Part shown: positions 7,605 through 13,790 of the stretch, piece after piece
Layout of the letters: each line of letters starts with the position of its first letter
How positions within the stretch are numbered: position 1 is the stretch's first letter
Assembly (NCBI GenBank): GCA_964599885.1
Contig: CAZRHH010000050.1
Span: forward strand, 1-21,802
Direction: 5' to 3'
DNA length: 21,802 nt
Source: CAZRHH01 sp964599885
GTDB lineage: Bacteria > Chloroflexota > Dehalococcoidia > DSTF01 > JACRBR01
Made by a program: the position numbers and the translations under genes
Notes under the pieces: model-generated
Databases searched by the model: none
What the model was told of the DNA's origin: nothing
Seen by the model: the letters and a program-made list of their open reading frames with translations, nothing else

Positions 7605-8051
7605 ATGGCAGAAGCGCCAGCCGCAGAAGCAGCAGCACCAACACCGGCACAACAGAAGCCGATCGTCCCCTTCCTCAAGATCCCTGCCGACGGCAGCGCG
7701 CCGTACCTGATGGGCAGCCGCTGCAAGAACTGCGGCGCGACGTACCTCGGCGCCCGCATGGCGTGCAGCAAGTGCTTCAACACTGACCCGATGGACGACG
7801 TCAAGCTCTCCGACCACGGCGAGTTGCACGTGTTCTCGATCGTGCACCAGTCGGCGCCGGGCGTCCCGACGCCGTACGTGGCGGCGATCGTCGATTTGCC
7901 GGAGGGCGTCAGCGTGCGCACCAACATCGCCGGCGTCGAGGCCGACCCGAAGAACCTGACGTTCGGCATGCCCGTGCAGATGGTCACCGAAAAGATCCGT
8001 ACTGATCGCGAGGGCAACGACGTCATCGCGTTCAGCTTCAAGCCCGCCTGA
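7605..8051 (+). CDS. DUF35 Zn-ribbon/OB-fold protein, thiolase partner
   Basis: A 148-residue protein of the DUF35 (OB-fold acyl-CoA-associated) family. After a ~20-residue Ala/Pro-rich start come the zinc-ribbon cysteines C40, C43, C54 and C57 (CKNC ... CSKC), then an OB-fold beta barrel (GELHVFSIVHQS ... VPTPYVAAIVDLPEGVSVRTNIAG). DUF35 proteins form complexes with thiolase-like or related acyl-CoA enzymes and are thought to bind or channel the CoA ester. ATG 7605 follows AGGAGG by 4 nt. Earlier in-frame starts exist but lack a binding site and lie in the leader. The thiolase gene begins 58 bp downstream on the same strand, which fits a two-subunit enzyme. Confidence 0.9.
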   Translation: MAEAPAAEAAAPTPAQQKPIVPFLKIPADGSAPYLMGSRCKNCGATYLGARMACSKCFNTDPMDDVKLSDHGELHVFSIVHQSAPGVPTPYVAAIVDLPEGVSVRTNIAGVEADPKNLTFGMPVQMVTEKIRTDREGNDVIAFSFKPA

Positions 8052-8109
8052 CCTGCGGATACGAAGGACTCGCCGGCCACTGTGGCCGTGATCGACAAGG
8101 AGAACAAGC

Positions 8110-9255
8110 ATGCGTGACGTAGCCATCATCGGCGTCGGAATGATCAAGTTCGGGCGCTACCCGGAGAAGACGGTGCCGGAACTTGCGGCACAGGCCGCCA
8201 TCCTCGCGCTCAAGGACGCGGGCGCCGATATGAAAGATGTCGAGCTGATGGCGAGCGGCAACCTCTACCAATCGAACGCGATGGTCGGGCAGCGCATCCT
8301 GCAGATCATCGGCCAGACGGGTATTCCGGTGATCAACGTCGCGAACGCTTGCGCGACGGGGTCGACGGCGTTTCGCGAGGCGTACTACTCCGTCGCATCG
8401 GGGGCGTACGACATGGCCATGGCCGTCGGCTCGGAGCAGATGGGCAAGATGGGGCTGCTCGGCGGCGGTGGCGGCGGCGGCGACCCGGCGTACAGCACCG
8501 AAGGCGTGCTCGGCTCGGGCCTGATGCCGGCCGTCTTCGGCATGGCGGGCGTCGAGCACATGCGCAAGTACGGCACCACGCAGGAGCAGTTCGCGAAGGT
8601 GTCGGTGAAGAACCACAAGCACTCGATGCACAACCCGTACTCGCAGTACCAGACGGAAGTCGGACTTGAGGACGTGATGAACGCGCGCGTCGTCTCGTGG
8701 CCGAACACGCTCTACATGTGCTGCCCGACCGGCGACGGCGCGGCGGCGGCGGTCCTTTGTTCGATGGAGAAGGCGCGCCAATACACGACGACGCCGATCC
8801 GTGTCGCTGCGTCCGTGCTGACAAGCGACCCGTGGACGCAGCGCGACCTGATCATGCCCGACATCAACACACTCACGCGTAACGCGTCGAAAGAGGCGTA
8901 CGAGAAGGCGGGCATCGGCCCGCAGGACCTCGACCTGATCGAACTGCACGACTGCTTCGCCACGGCGGAGATCCTCCACTACGAGAACCTCGGCATCTGC
9001 GGCGAGGGCGAAGCCGGCCGCATGGTGGACGAAGGCGCGACGAGCATCGGCGGCAAGATTCCGGTGAACGCGTCGGGCGGCCTGCTCTCGAAGGGCCACC
9101 CGCTCGGCGCGACGGGCGTCGCGAACGTTGCCGAAGTGGTGTGGCATCTGCGCGGCCAGGCCGGCGGGCGTCAGGTCGAAGGCGCGAAGGTGGGGCTGGC
9201 GCACGTCATCGGCCTCGGCTCGGCCTGCACGATCCAGGTGCTGGAGAAGGTGTAG
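8110..9255 (+). CDS. Thiolase-family acetyl-CoA acetyltransferase (SCP-x type)
   Basis: A 381-residue thiolase, probably cleaving or forming 3-oxoacyl-CoA in the cytoplasm. Catalytic landmarks are present: nucleophile C81 in NACATGS, His280 in ELHDCFA, His330 in SKGHPLGATG and Cys373 in GLGSACTIQ. The HDCFA form (not NEAFA) and the length place it with SCP2/SCP-x-type thiolases, which usually work with a DUF35 partner, as here. This family acts on branched or steroid-like acyl chains in some bacteria; the substrate here cannot be read from sequence. A run of seven glycines (118-124) follows KMGLL, a loop often Gly-rich in this group. Start ATG 8110 is preceded by AAGGAG with 8 nt spacing. A hairpin terminator lies 79 bp after the stop. 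Confidence 0.92.
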   Translation: MRDVAIIGVGMIKFGRYPEKTVPELAAQAAILALKDAGADMKDVELMASGNLYQSNAMVGQRILQIIGQTGIPVINVANACATGSTAFREAYYSVASGAYDMAMAVGSEQMGKMGLLGGGGGGGDPAYSTEGVLGSGLMPAVFGMAGVEHMRKYGTTQEQFAKVSVKNHKHSMHNPYSQYQTEVGLEDVMNARVVSWPNTLYMCCPTGDGAAAAVLCSMEKARQYTTTPIRVAASVLTSDPWTQRDLIMPDINTLTRNASKEAYEKAGIGPQDLDLIELHDCFATAEILHYENLGICGEGEAGRMVDEGATSIGGKIPVNASGGLLSKGHPLGATGVANVAEVVWHLRGQAGGRQVEGAKVGLAHVIGLGSACTIQVLEKV

Positions 9256-9287
9256 CGGGCGTGTAGCGGCGCGCGCGCCATGACAGC

Positions 9288-9320
9288 GGAAGCTGGACGC
9301 TGGAAGTTGGAAGTTGGAAG
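9288..9320 (+). repeat. TGGACGCTGGA-type dispersed repeat
   Basis: The spacer contains GGAAGCTGGACGCTGGAAG and two further GTTGGAA steps, starting 33 bp after the thiolase stop. It shares TGGACGCTGGA exactly with 11185-11207 and 14875-14896. Confidence 0.65.
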
Positions 9321-9333
9321 AATTTGAACGAAT

Positions 9334-9358
9334 GGCCGTCTCAGGCGAGACGGCCTTT
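9334..9358 (+). terminator. Intrinsic terminator after the thiolase gene
   Basis: A perfect 9-bp stem, GGCCGTCTC (9334-9342) and GAGACGGCC (9347-9355), closes a 4-nt loop AGGC and is followed by TTTCG. The T tract is short but the position, 79 bp after the stop, fits the end of the DUF35-thiolase operon. Confidence 0.75.
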
Positions 9359-9389
9359 CGCGTGGGCTGGGGTGTTGGCGCGCGATACC

Positions 9390-9417
9390 GGGGCGCAACA
9401 CGTGGGTGCGCCCCTAC
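9390..9417 (-). repeat. REP-like hairpin, GGGGCG family
   Basis: GGGGCGCA (9390-9397) pairs with TGCGCCCC (9407-9414) around a loop containing CACGTG. Read on the minus strand it begins with GTAG (9417-9414), the tetranucleotide at the foot of REP elements. The left flank GCGATACC is shared with 17002-17009. Confidence 0.65.
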
Positions 9418-9458
9418 CGTGGTAACGGCCCCAGAGCTGCGATCTGAGGACAGGATTC

Positions 9459-9485
9459 GTCTGTGCCATTTGTGACATCCGTGGA
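9459..9485 (-). repeat. CCACAGATGTCACAGAT-type dispersed repeat, diverged copy
   Basis: On the minus strand this reads TCCACGGATGTCACAAATGG followed by CACAGAC, a diverged copy of the element found at 17648-17670 and 19497-19519. Confidence 0.5.
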
Positions 9486-9545
9486 CAAAGAAGAGACCGC
9501 TGCGATGAACCCGGTACGCACTAGCGGAACGCGTGCGAACGGATG

Positions 9546-9551
9546 TACTAT
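9546..9551 (+). promoter_or_regulatory. -10 element upstream of radC
   Basis: TACTAT ends 9 nt before the ATG at 9561, which has no Shine-Dalgarno. Transcription would start 1-3 nt before the ATG. No -35 match is visible, so this is a weak call resting on position and on two similar cases in the window. Confidence 0.4.
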
Positions 9552-9560
9552 AGCGATCCG

Positions 9561-10334
9561 ATGACGACTGATGCGCACCTCAACGGCCACGAACCCGCCG
9601 CGACGAGCTACACGCTGATCCGCGATCTGCCGGCGACGGACCGGCCGCGCGAACGGCTGCGCGACGCCGGGGCGCGGGCGCTCTCGAACGCGGAACTGCT
9701 CGCGATTCTGCTGCGTACGGGTTCATCGAAGGAAAGCGCGCTTTCGCAGGCGACGCGGCTGCTTGGGCGCTTCGGCGGGATCGCCGGCATGCAGCAGGCG
9801 CCGTTCGCGGAACTCTGCAACGAACACGGGCTCGGCGAGGCGAAGGCGGCGCAGATCCAGGCGGCGATCGAGCTGGGGATGCGCGTCGCGTCGGCGTCGC
9901 CGGACAGCCGCGCGATCGTGCGGTCGCCGGAAGACGTAGCGAACCTGATGATGGCGGAGATGTCGTTGCTGCCCCAGGAGCATGTGCGCGTCGTCATGCT
10001 GAACGCGCGCAACCAGGTGATCGGCATCCGCGAGATCTACCAGGGCAGCGTGCATACGGCGCAGGTGCGCATCGGCGAGCTGTTCCGCGATGCGGTGGCG
10101 GCGACGGCCAACGCGATCGTCGTCGTACACAATCATCCGTCCGGCGACCCGACGCCGTCGTCGGCCGATATCGTGATGACGAAGTCGCTCGAAGAAGCGG
10201 GGAAGATGCTGAACATCGACGTCGCCGACCATCTCGTGATCGCCGGTGGGCGATACGTGAGCATGCGCGCGGTGCGGCTGGGCTTCGTCGATGGTGGCGC
10301 GGTGCCGGTGCCGCCGCCCGTGCAAGCTCGATGA
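9561..10334 (+). CDS. radC: RadC-family JAB1/MPN domain protein
   Basis: A 257-residue RadC homologue. The first ~110 residues hold the family's helix-hairpin-helix-like region (RPRERLRDAGARALSNAE, then LGEAKAAQIQAAIELG), and the C-terminal part is a JAB/MPN metal-binding domain with E140 (QEHVRVV), H190 and H192 in HNHPSGDP, and D203. The history of RadC as a DNA repair protein is disputed; the JAB fold suggests a metal-dependent hydrolase or nuclease acting on DNA in the cytoplasm. ATG 9561 is preferred over the in-frame ATG at 9543, which overlaps the putative -10 element and has no binding site. The stop overlaps the next start as ATGA, so radC and the HAD gene form an operon. Length is slightly above the usual ~225-230. 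Confidence 0.94.
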   Translation: MTTDAHLNGHEPAATSYTLIRDLPATDRPRERLRDAGARALSNAELLAILLRTGSSKESALSQATRLLGRFGGIAGMQQAPFAELCNEHGLGEAKAAQIQAAIELGMRVASASPDSRAIVRSPEDVANLMMAEMSLLPQEHVRVVMLNARNQVIGIREIYQGSVHTAQVRIGELFRDAVAATANAIVVVHNHPSGDPTPSSADIVMTKSLEEAGKMLNIDVADHLVIAGGRYVSMRAVRLGFVDGGAVPVPPPVQAR

Positions 10335-11176
10335 CGCAGGACGCACCCGGCGACGCGCCGCCCGCCGCGCGGGACCGCGATATCAAGCTCGTCGCGCTCG
10401 ACCTTGATGGCACGCTGCTGACGCGTGGCAACACCGTCAGCGACGCGAACGCGGCCGCCGTGCGCGATGCCGTCGCGGCGGGCGTTCACATCGTCTTCGC
10501 GACGTCGCGCTGGTATTTGCTGGCGAAGCGCACGGCGGACGCGCTGGGCGTGACGGCGCCGATCATCTGCCACAACGGCGCGATGATCCGCAGCCCGCTC
10601 GACGACGCACGGCTGCTCGCGCTCGACGTACCGCCTGACGCCGCGGTCGAGATCGCCGCGATCGCCGACGAGCAGCGCTACGAGGCGATGCTCACGGTCG
10701 ATGATGTGACACATTTGCTGACGCGGCGGCCAGACATCGACGCGGCGAAGCTGCCGCGCGGCATGGTGCAGACGCAGCGGCTGTCCGATCACGCGCAGGG
10801 CGGCTGCGAGGCGTTTCTCTTCTTCGGGCAGGACGCGGTCGATGGCGTGCAGACGCGGCTTGGCGATCGCTACGCCGGCGTGCTGAATCTCGCGTCGGGG
10901 TACAGCGAGACGTTTCCGCCGTACCTGAACATCGTCCACGCGGCGGCTGACAAGGGGCGCGCGCTGCAGATCGTCTGCGACCACGTCGGCGTGCCGGTGG
11001 CGCAGGCGATGGCGATCGGCGACGCGGCACCCGATCTCGAGATGATGCGCGTCGCCGGGCTGAGCGTCGCGATGGGTAACGCGCCTGATGACGTGAAGGC
11101 ACAGGTCGACGCCGTCGGCCCGGGCAATCTCGATGATGGCGTGGCGTGGGCGCTGCGGGAGTTCTGCTCTCTCTAG
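10331..11176 (+). CDS. HAD-superfamily hydrolase, Cof type
   Basis: A 281-residue phosphatase of the Cof-type (class IIB) HAD group, likely acting on small phosphorylated metabolites in the cytoplasm. Motif I is DLDGTLL with nucleophile D24 and acid/base D26; motif II is the Ser/Thr of FATSR (58-59); motif III is K208 in ADKGRAL; motif IV is GDAAPDLEMM with D231 and D235. The usual motif IV in this group is GDxxND; here Pro replaces the Asn, a mild departure that keeps both metal-binding acids. The large cap domain between residues ~85 and 190 fits class IIB. ATG 10331 overlaps the radC stop (ATGA), so translation is probably coupled. Substrate cannot be assigned. Confidence 0.9.
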   Translation: MTQDAPGDAPPAARDRDIKLVALDLDGTLLTRGNTVSDANAAAVRDAVAAGVHIVFATSRWYLLAKRTADALGVTAPIICHNGAMIRSPLDDARLLALDVPPDAAVEIAAIADEQRYEAMLTVDDVTHLLTRRPDIDAAKLPRGMVQTQRLSDHAQGGCEAFLFFGQDAVDGVQTRLGDRYAGVLNLASGYSETFPPYLNIVHAAADKGRALQIVCDHVGVPVAQAMAIGDAAPDLEMMRVAGLSVAMGNAPDDVKAQVDAVGPGNLDDGVAWALREFCSL

Positions 11177-11184
11177 GCTGGCGG

Positions 11185-11207
11185 GGATTGGAGGCTGGAC
11201 GCTGGAG
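11185..11207 (+). repeat. TGGACGCTGGA-type dispersed repeat
   Basis: GGATTGGAGGCTGGACGCTG followed by GAG begins 8 bp after the HAD gene stop. It is the same family as 9288-9320. Confidence 0.6.
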
Positions 11208-11238
11208 ACGCGGGCTCGATCTGCCGTCCCGGTCTAGC

Positions 11239-11265
11239 GGGGCGAACACGTAGGTTCGCCCCTAC
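11239..11265 (-). repeat. REP-like hairpin, GGGGCG family
   Basis: GGGGCGAAC (11239-11247) pairs perfectly over 9 bp with GTTCGCCCC (11254-11262) around the loop ACGTAG. The minus strand starts with GTAG (11265-11262). It lies 63 bp after the HAD gene stop and could also act as a transcription barrier. Confidence 0.7.
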
Positions 11266-11361
11266 AGTAGGTTCGACCGCCTGATTCTCGCGTTGGGTTG
11301 GGCGCGCGCCCCCTAAGGGAACGCCCGCGCCGCGCCGACGCTTATGGCGGGAGCGTGGGCG

Positions 11362-11844
11362 ATGCGGAACTTCATGATTACGCTGGTGCTGGTGGGCGTG
11401 CTTGGGGGCGGGCTGGCCGGCGGCTGGGCGGCGATGAACTACTACGCGCCGGGCACCGTCGGCACGCCGGCGCACGCGGGCGTCGTCTCGAACGGGCGCA
11501 CGGACGAGTGTACGAACATCAATCTCAGCGTGCGGGCGCGGTCGACGCACGCGCACACCGTGCTGCTCCAGGACGGCGATCTGGTGCGCGGGACGTTCGA
11601 GGTGAACGGCGGGTTTGGGCGCGTAGACATCTTCCTGCGGGTGACGTCGCCGCAGCAGTTGGATATGCTCGCGTCGCCGCGCACGCAGCAGTACGACTTC
11701 ACGTTTCCGGCGCAGATCTCGGGCGAGTACGCGTTTCTGTTCGACAACCGCTTTTCGCTGTACACGTCGAAGGCGGTCGGGTTGTTCTACTGCATCGACC
11801 GGGGCACGCCGCAGAACCCGCTGCTCGCGCCTCCGCCTCCGTAG
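11362..11844 (+). CDS. Membrane-anchored GOLD-like beta-domain protein
   Basis: A 160-residue protein with an N-terminal hydrophobic segment (MITLVLVGVLGGGLAGGWAAM, residues 5-25; anchor or uncleaved signal) and an outside beta domain. The order 'LLQDGDLVRGTFEVNGGFGRVDIFLRVTSP ... YDFTFPAQISGEYAFLFDNRFSLYTSKAVGLFY' follows the GOLD (emp24-like) beta-sandwich pattern: a 'dlv.G.f.v' strand, a 'vdifv..p' strand, and the conserved 'sGtY.f.fdN.fS..tsK.v.l.y' end. GOLD domains are thought to mediate protein-protein or protein-lipid contacts; function here is unknown. The C-terminus is Pro-rich. ATG 11362 is preferred because GGGAG lies 8 nt upstream; ATG 11344 would add six residues. It stands alone between repeat-bearing spacers. 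Confidence 0.68.
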   Translation: MRNFMITLVLVGVLGGGLAGGWAAMNYYAPGTVGTPAHAGVVSNGRTDECTNINLSVRARSTHAHTVLLQDGDLVRGTFEVNGGFGRVDIFLRVTSPQQLDMLASPRTQQYDFTFPAQISGEYAFLFDNRFSLYTSKAVGLFYCIDRGTPQNPLLAPPPP

Positions 11845-11859
11845 CCAGTCGTGCGAATC

Positions 11860-11896
11860 GGTTCAACCACAGAGGCACAGAGGCACAGAGGTTTTT
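11860..11896 (+). repeat. CCACAGAGGCACAGAGG repeat
   Basis: GGTTCAACCACAGAGGCACA continues with a second GAGGCACAGAGG step and a T-rich end (GTTTTTC). The 9-bp step AGAGGCACA is directly repeated. A related CAGATGTTGCAGATGGGCAC run follows at 11904-11930. Confidence 0.6.
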
Positions 11897-12030
11897 CTTT
11901 TCGGCAGATGTTGCAGATGGGCACAGATGATCGGGTTGGCTGTGGCGGTCGAGGGTGGGCGCTGCGGTCGGGCGAACCCTGTTCGCGACGGTAGTGCGCA
12001 ACGACCGTTCGACTAGCGAGAACATCCCAC

Positions 12031-12052
12031 GGAGCTGAAGCTCCTCCGCTAC
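12031..12052 (-). repeat. REP-like hairpin, GGAGCTGAAGCTCC family
   Basis: GGAGC-TGAA-GCTCC (12031-12044) is a 5-bp stem with a TGAA tetraloop, and CTAC (GTAG on the minus strand) follows at 12049-12052. It is a diverged copy of the element in the 80-bp array at 17760-18074. Confidence 0.6.
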
Positions 12053-12098
12053 GAGGCCGGGGGATGCACGCGTGGCACCGCTGCCAGCGCGCGGGCGG

Positions 12099-12122
12099 AC
12101 AGGTCTAAAGACCTGTTCCTAC
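12099..12122 (-). repeat. REP-like hairpin, ACAGGTC family
   Basis: ACAGGTC (12099-12105) pairs perfectly with GACCTGT (12110-12116) around a TAAA tetraloop; CTAC at 12119-12122 gives GTAG at the minus-strand 5' foot. Same architecture as the neighbouring elements with a different stem. Confidence 0.65.
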
Positions 12123-12166
12123 GTTGTTTGTGCTCATCCACAACACCTGTGGTTGCTACAACCGGC

Positions 12167-12901
12167 CTAGAGCGAGATCGTCTTGAAGTCGTCGGCGATG
12201 AGGATGCCGGCGTCGGTAAGCGACGCGGGGGCTTGACCGGCGCCGATGTGGGTGAGGATGAACTTCGTTTCCGGCGAGATCTGCTTGCGGAGCGCCAGCA
12301 CGTCTTTCGGGCTGAGGTGCGGGCCGCACTGGTCGCCCCAACACGAGCACTCGCAGACGAACACGTCGGCGCCGTCGGCGAGGGGAACGAGGGCATCGCA
12401 CATCATCGTGTCGCCGGAGTAGGCGATCGTGAAGCCATCCATCGTGACGCGGTAGCCGAACGCATCGAGGTTCGGCACATGGTTCACCTTGCTGGCCGTC
12501 CACGTCGATTCGCCGAAGGCGCCGCCCTTGCCGTCGTGCGCTTCGACGAACTCGAGGTGGTAGCCGCGGTCCTTGCGGAAGACGTTGGAGAACGCGAGGT
12601 CCGTCGCTGACTGGATGCGCTTGGCGATGCCTGGCGGGCCGACGATCGTCAGCGGCTTGGTGCGCGGCGCCATTTCGGCGAATTCGAGCAGCAGAAACGG
12701 CAGGCCGAAGTAATGGTCGCCGTGGAAGTGGCTGATGAAGATCACTTCGATGTCCGCCGGGTCGAGTTGCAGCTTCTTGAGGTGCGGCAGGAGCGTCGGC
12801 GGCGCATCGAAGAGGTAGCGCCGGTTCGCGATGAACGAACTCCAGTAGCGCGTGGGCGCGAAGGCGTTGCCGGTGCCGATGAACGTCAGGTCAAGCGGCA
12901 T
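12167..12901 (-). CDS. Metallo-beta-lactamase-fold hydrolase, RNase Z-like
   Basis: A 244-residue MBL-fold protein. The metal-binding signature is HFHGDH (H58, H60, D62, H63), with H141 (VNHVPN), D164 (YSGDT) and H218 (ILTHIG) completing a two-metal site. The opening LDLTFIGTGNAFAP and the overall order resemble ribonuclease Z and its short relatives, but the RNase Z exosite insertion that grips tRNA is not evident, so a phosphodiesterase or other hydrolase is as likely. A cysteine cluster C183, C185, C187, C192 (CECSCWGDQC) near the active-site side is unusual. ATG 12901 lies 3 bp after the CADD-like gene stop on the same strand and has no binding site of its own, so it is probably translated by re-initiation. 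That context hints at a shared pathway, possibly folate-related, but this is inference. Confidence 0.82.
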   Translation of the reverse strand: MPLDLTFIGTGNAFAPTRYWSSFIANRRYLFDAPPTLLPHLKKLQLDPADIEVIFISHFHGDHYFGLPFLLLEFAEMAPRTKPLTIVGPPGIAKRIQSATDLAFSNVFRKDRGYHLEFVEAHDGKGGAFGESTWTASKVNHVPNLDAFGYRVTMDGFTIAYSGDTMMCDALVPLADGADVFVCECSCWGDQCGPHLSPKDVLALRKQISPETKFILTHIGAGQAPASLTDAGILIADDFKTISL

Positions 12902-12904
12902 CAG

Positions 12905-13585
12905 TCAGGCGGCCACGTACTCGCGGTGGACGCCATCGAGAAAGCCCCAGAGCGCGTCGGCGCATTCCGTCGCCGTTGCCAGCACGGCCGCGCGCGAGGC
13001 GTCGTCGGCGACGTGGCGGCGCACCATGCCGGCGCCGACTTCGGCGTGGATCTCGTCGGCGCCGATGTGTACTTCGAAGAACTGCAGGCTGCGTTCGTCG
13101 CTGACGCCGTAGAACTCCTTGAGGCCGGCGATCTTCGTCGTCGCCACGGGCGGTACCTGCGATTCGTAGACGTAGAGCGCCGCACACGCCTCGGCGAACG
13201 AGCGCTTCATCGTGGCGTCGCGGAACAGTTCGACGAGGCGTGTTGTTTCGGGCAGCGGCGCGGCGCGCTCGACGTCGTCGCGCGTGGCGCCGACGCCCTC
13301 GGCGAAGCGCAGCCAGAGTTCGGGGTGGTTCTCTTCGCCGCGCTCTTCCTCGATCAGGTTTTCGAGCAGTTCCTGGCGCTCGCCCTGGTCTGGGCAGATG
13401 GCGTGGGCGCCGCTGACGTACTGGGGAAACGCGAGTACGTGGTGGTAGTACTGCTGCGCGTAGCCGCGCATGTGGCCGCGCGTCAGTTCGCCGCGCTGCC
13501 ACGCCTGGTAGAACGGGTGCTTGAGCAGGCTGCGCTCGTCGATCAGCGCCCGTACTTCTTCGATGATGTCGGTGGTCACGGCCAT
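12905..13585 (-). CDS. CADD-like haem-oxygenase-fold protein, probable pABA synthase
   Basis: A 226-residue all-helical protein of the TenA/PqqC/haem-oxygenase-like fold, closest by eye to the CADD family (Chlamydia CT610), which makes p-aminobenzoate for folate by consuming one of its own tyrosines with a lysine as nitrogen donor at a di-metal site. The family phrases LLKHPFYQAW, GYAQQYYHHVLAFPQY and ENHPELWLRFAEG are present. Candidate metal ligands are E80, H87, E141, H173, D177 and H180; Tyr26 and Lys151 sit one position before the CT610 residues I recall as Tyr27 and Lys152. ATG 13585 is preceded by GAGGAG with about 6 nt spacing. The MBL-fold gene follows after 3 bp. PqqC or TenA proper are less likely from the HPELWLRF region. 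Confidence 0.87.
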   Translation of the reverse strand: MAVTTDIIEEVRALIDERSLLKHPFYQAWQRGELTRGHMRGYAQQYYHHVLAFPQYVSGAHAICPDQGERQELLENLIEEERGEENHPELWLRFAEGVGATRDDVERAAPLPETTRLVELFRDATMKRSFAEACAALYVYESQVPPVATTKIAGLKEFYGVSDERSLQFFEVHIGADEIHAEVGAGMVRRHVADDASRAAVLATATECADALWGFLDGVHREYVAA

Positions 13586-13778
13586 CGCGCGCTCCTCGCA
13601 TTCGCCCCACGCAGGGGGTCGTCCTTACGGCCACAGCCCCGCTGGGACTGGTATCGGAGTTATAGAGCAAATCCGATGCTCGCACTACGCCCGGCGCTTT
13701 CGCGAGCTTGCAACGCCGCCGCCGCGCGCGCTTATCGGCGCTGGAGCGTGGCGGCGGTAGCGTTCACCCAGAGCCACC

Positions 13779-13787
13779 AGGAGGTGA
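13779..13787 (+). promoter_or_regulatory. Near-perfect ribosome binding site of the baeRF gene
   Basis: AGGAGGTGA matches the 16S rRNA anti-Shine-Dalgarno over 9 bases and ends 3 nt before ATG 13791 (6 nt from the GGAGG core). It is the strongest site in the window and fixes the start. Confidence 0.8.
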
Positions 13788-13790
13788 CGT

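Larger units (their letters stand above)
11845..12166. other. Gene-free, repeat-rich spacer
   Basis: No credible gene is seen in these 322 bp between the GOLD-like gene (plus) and the metallo-hydrolase gene (minus), which converge here. The spacer holds two CACAGA-type repeats (11860-11896 and 11904-11930) and two REP-like hairpins (12031-12052 and 12099-12122). Frames crossing it are short and biased like their shadows. Confidence 0.7.
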
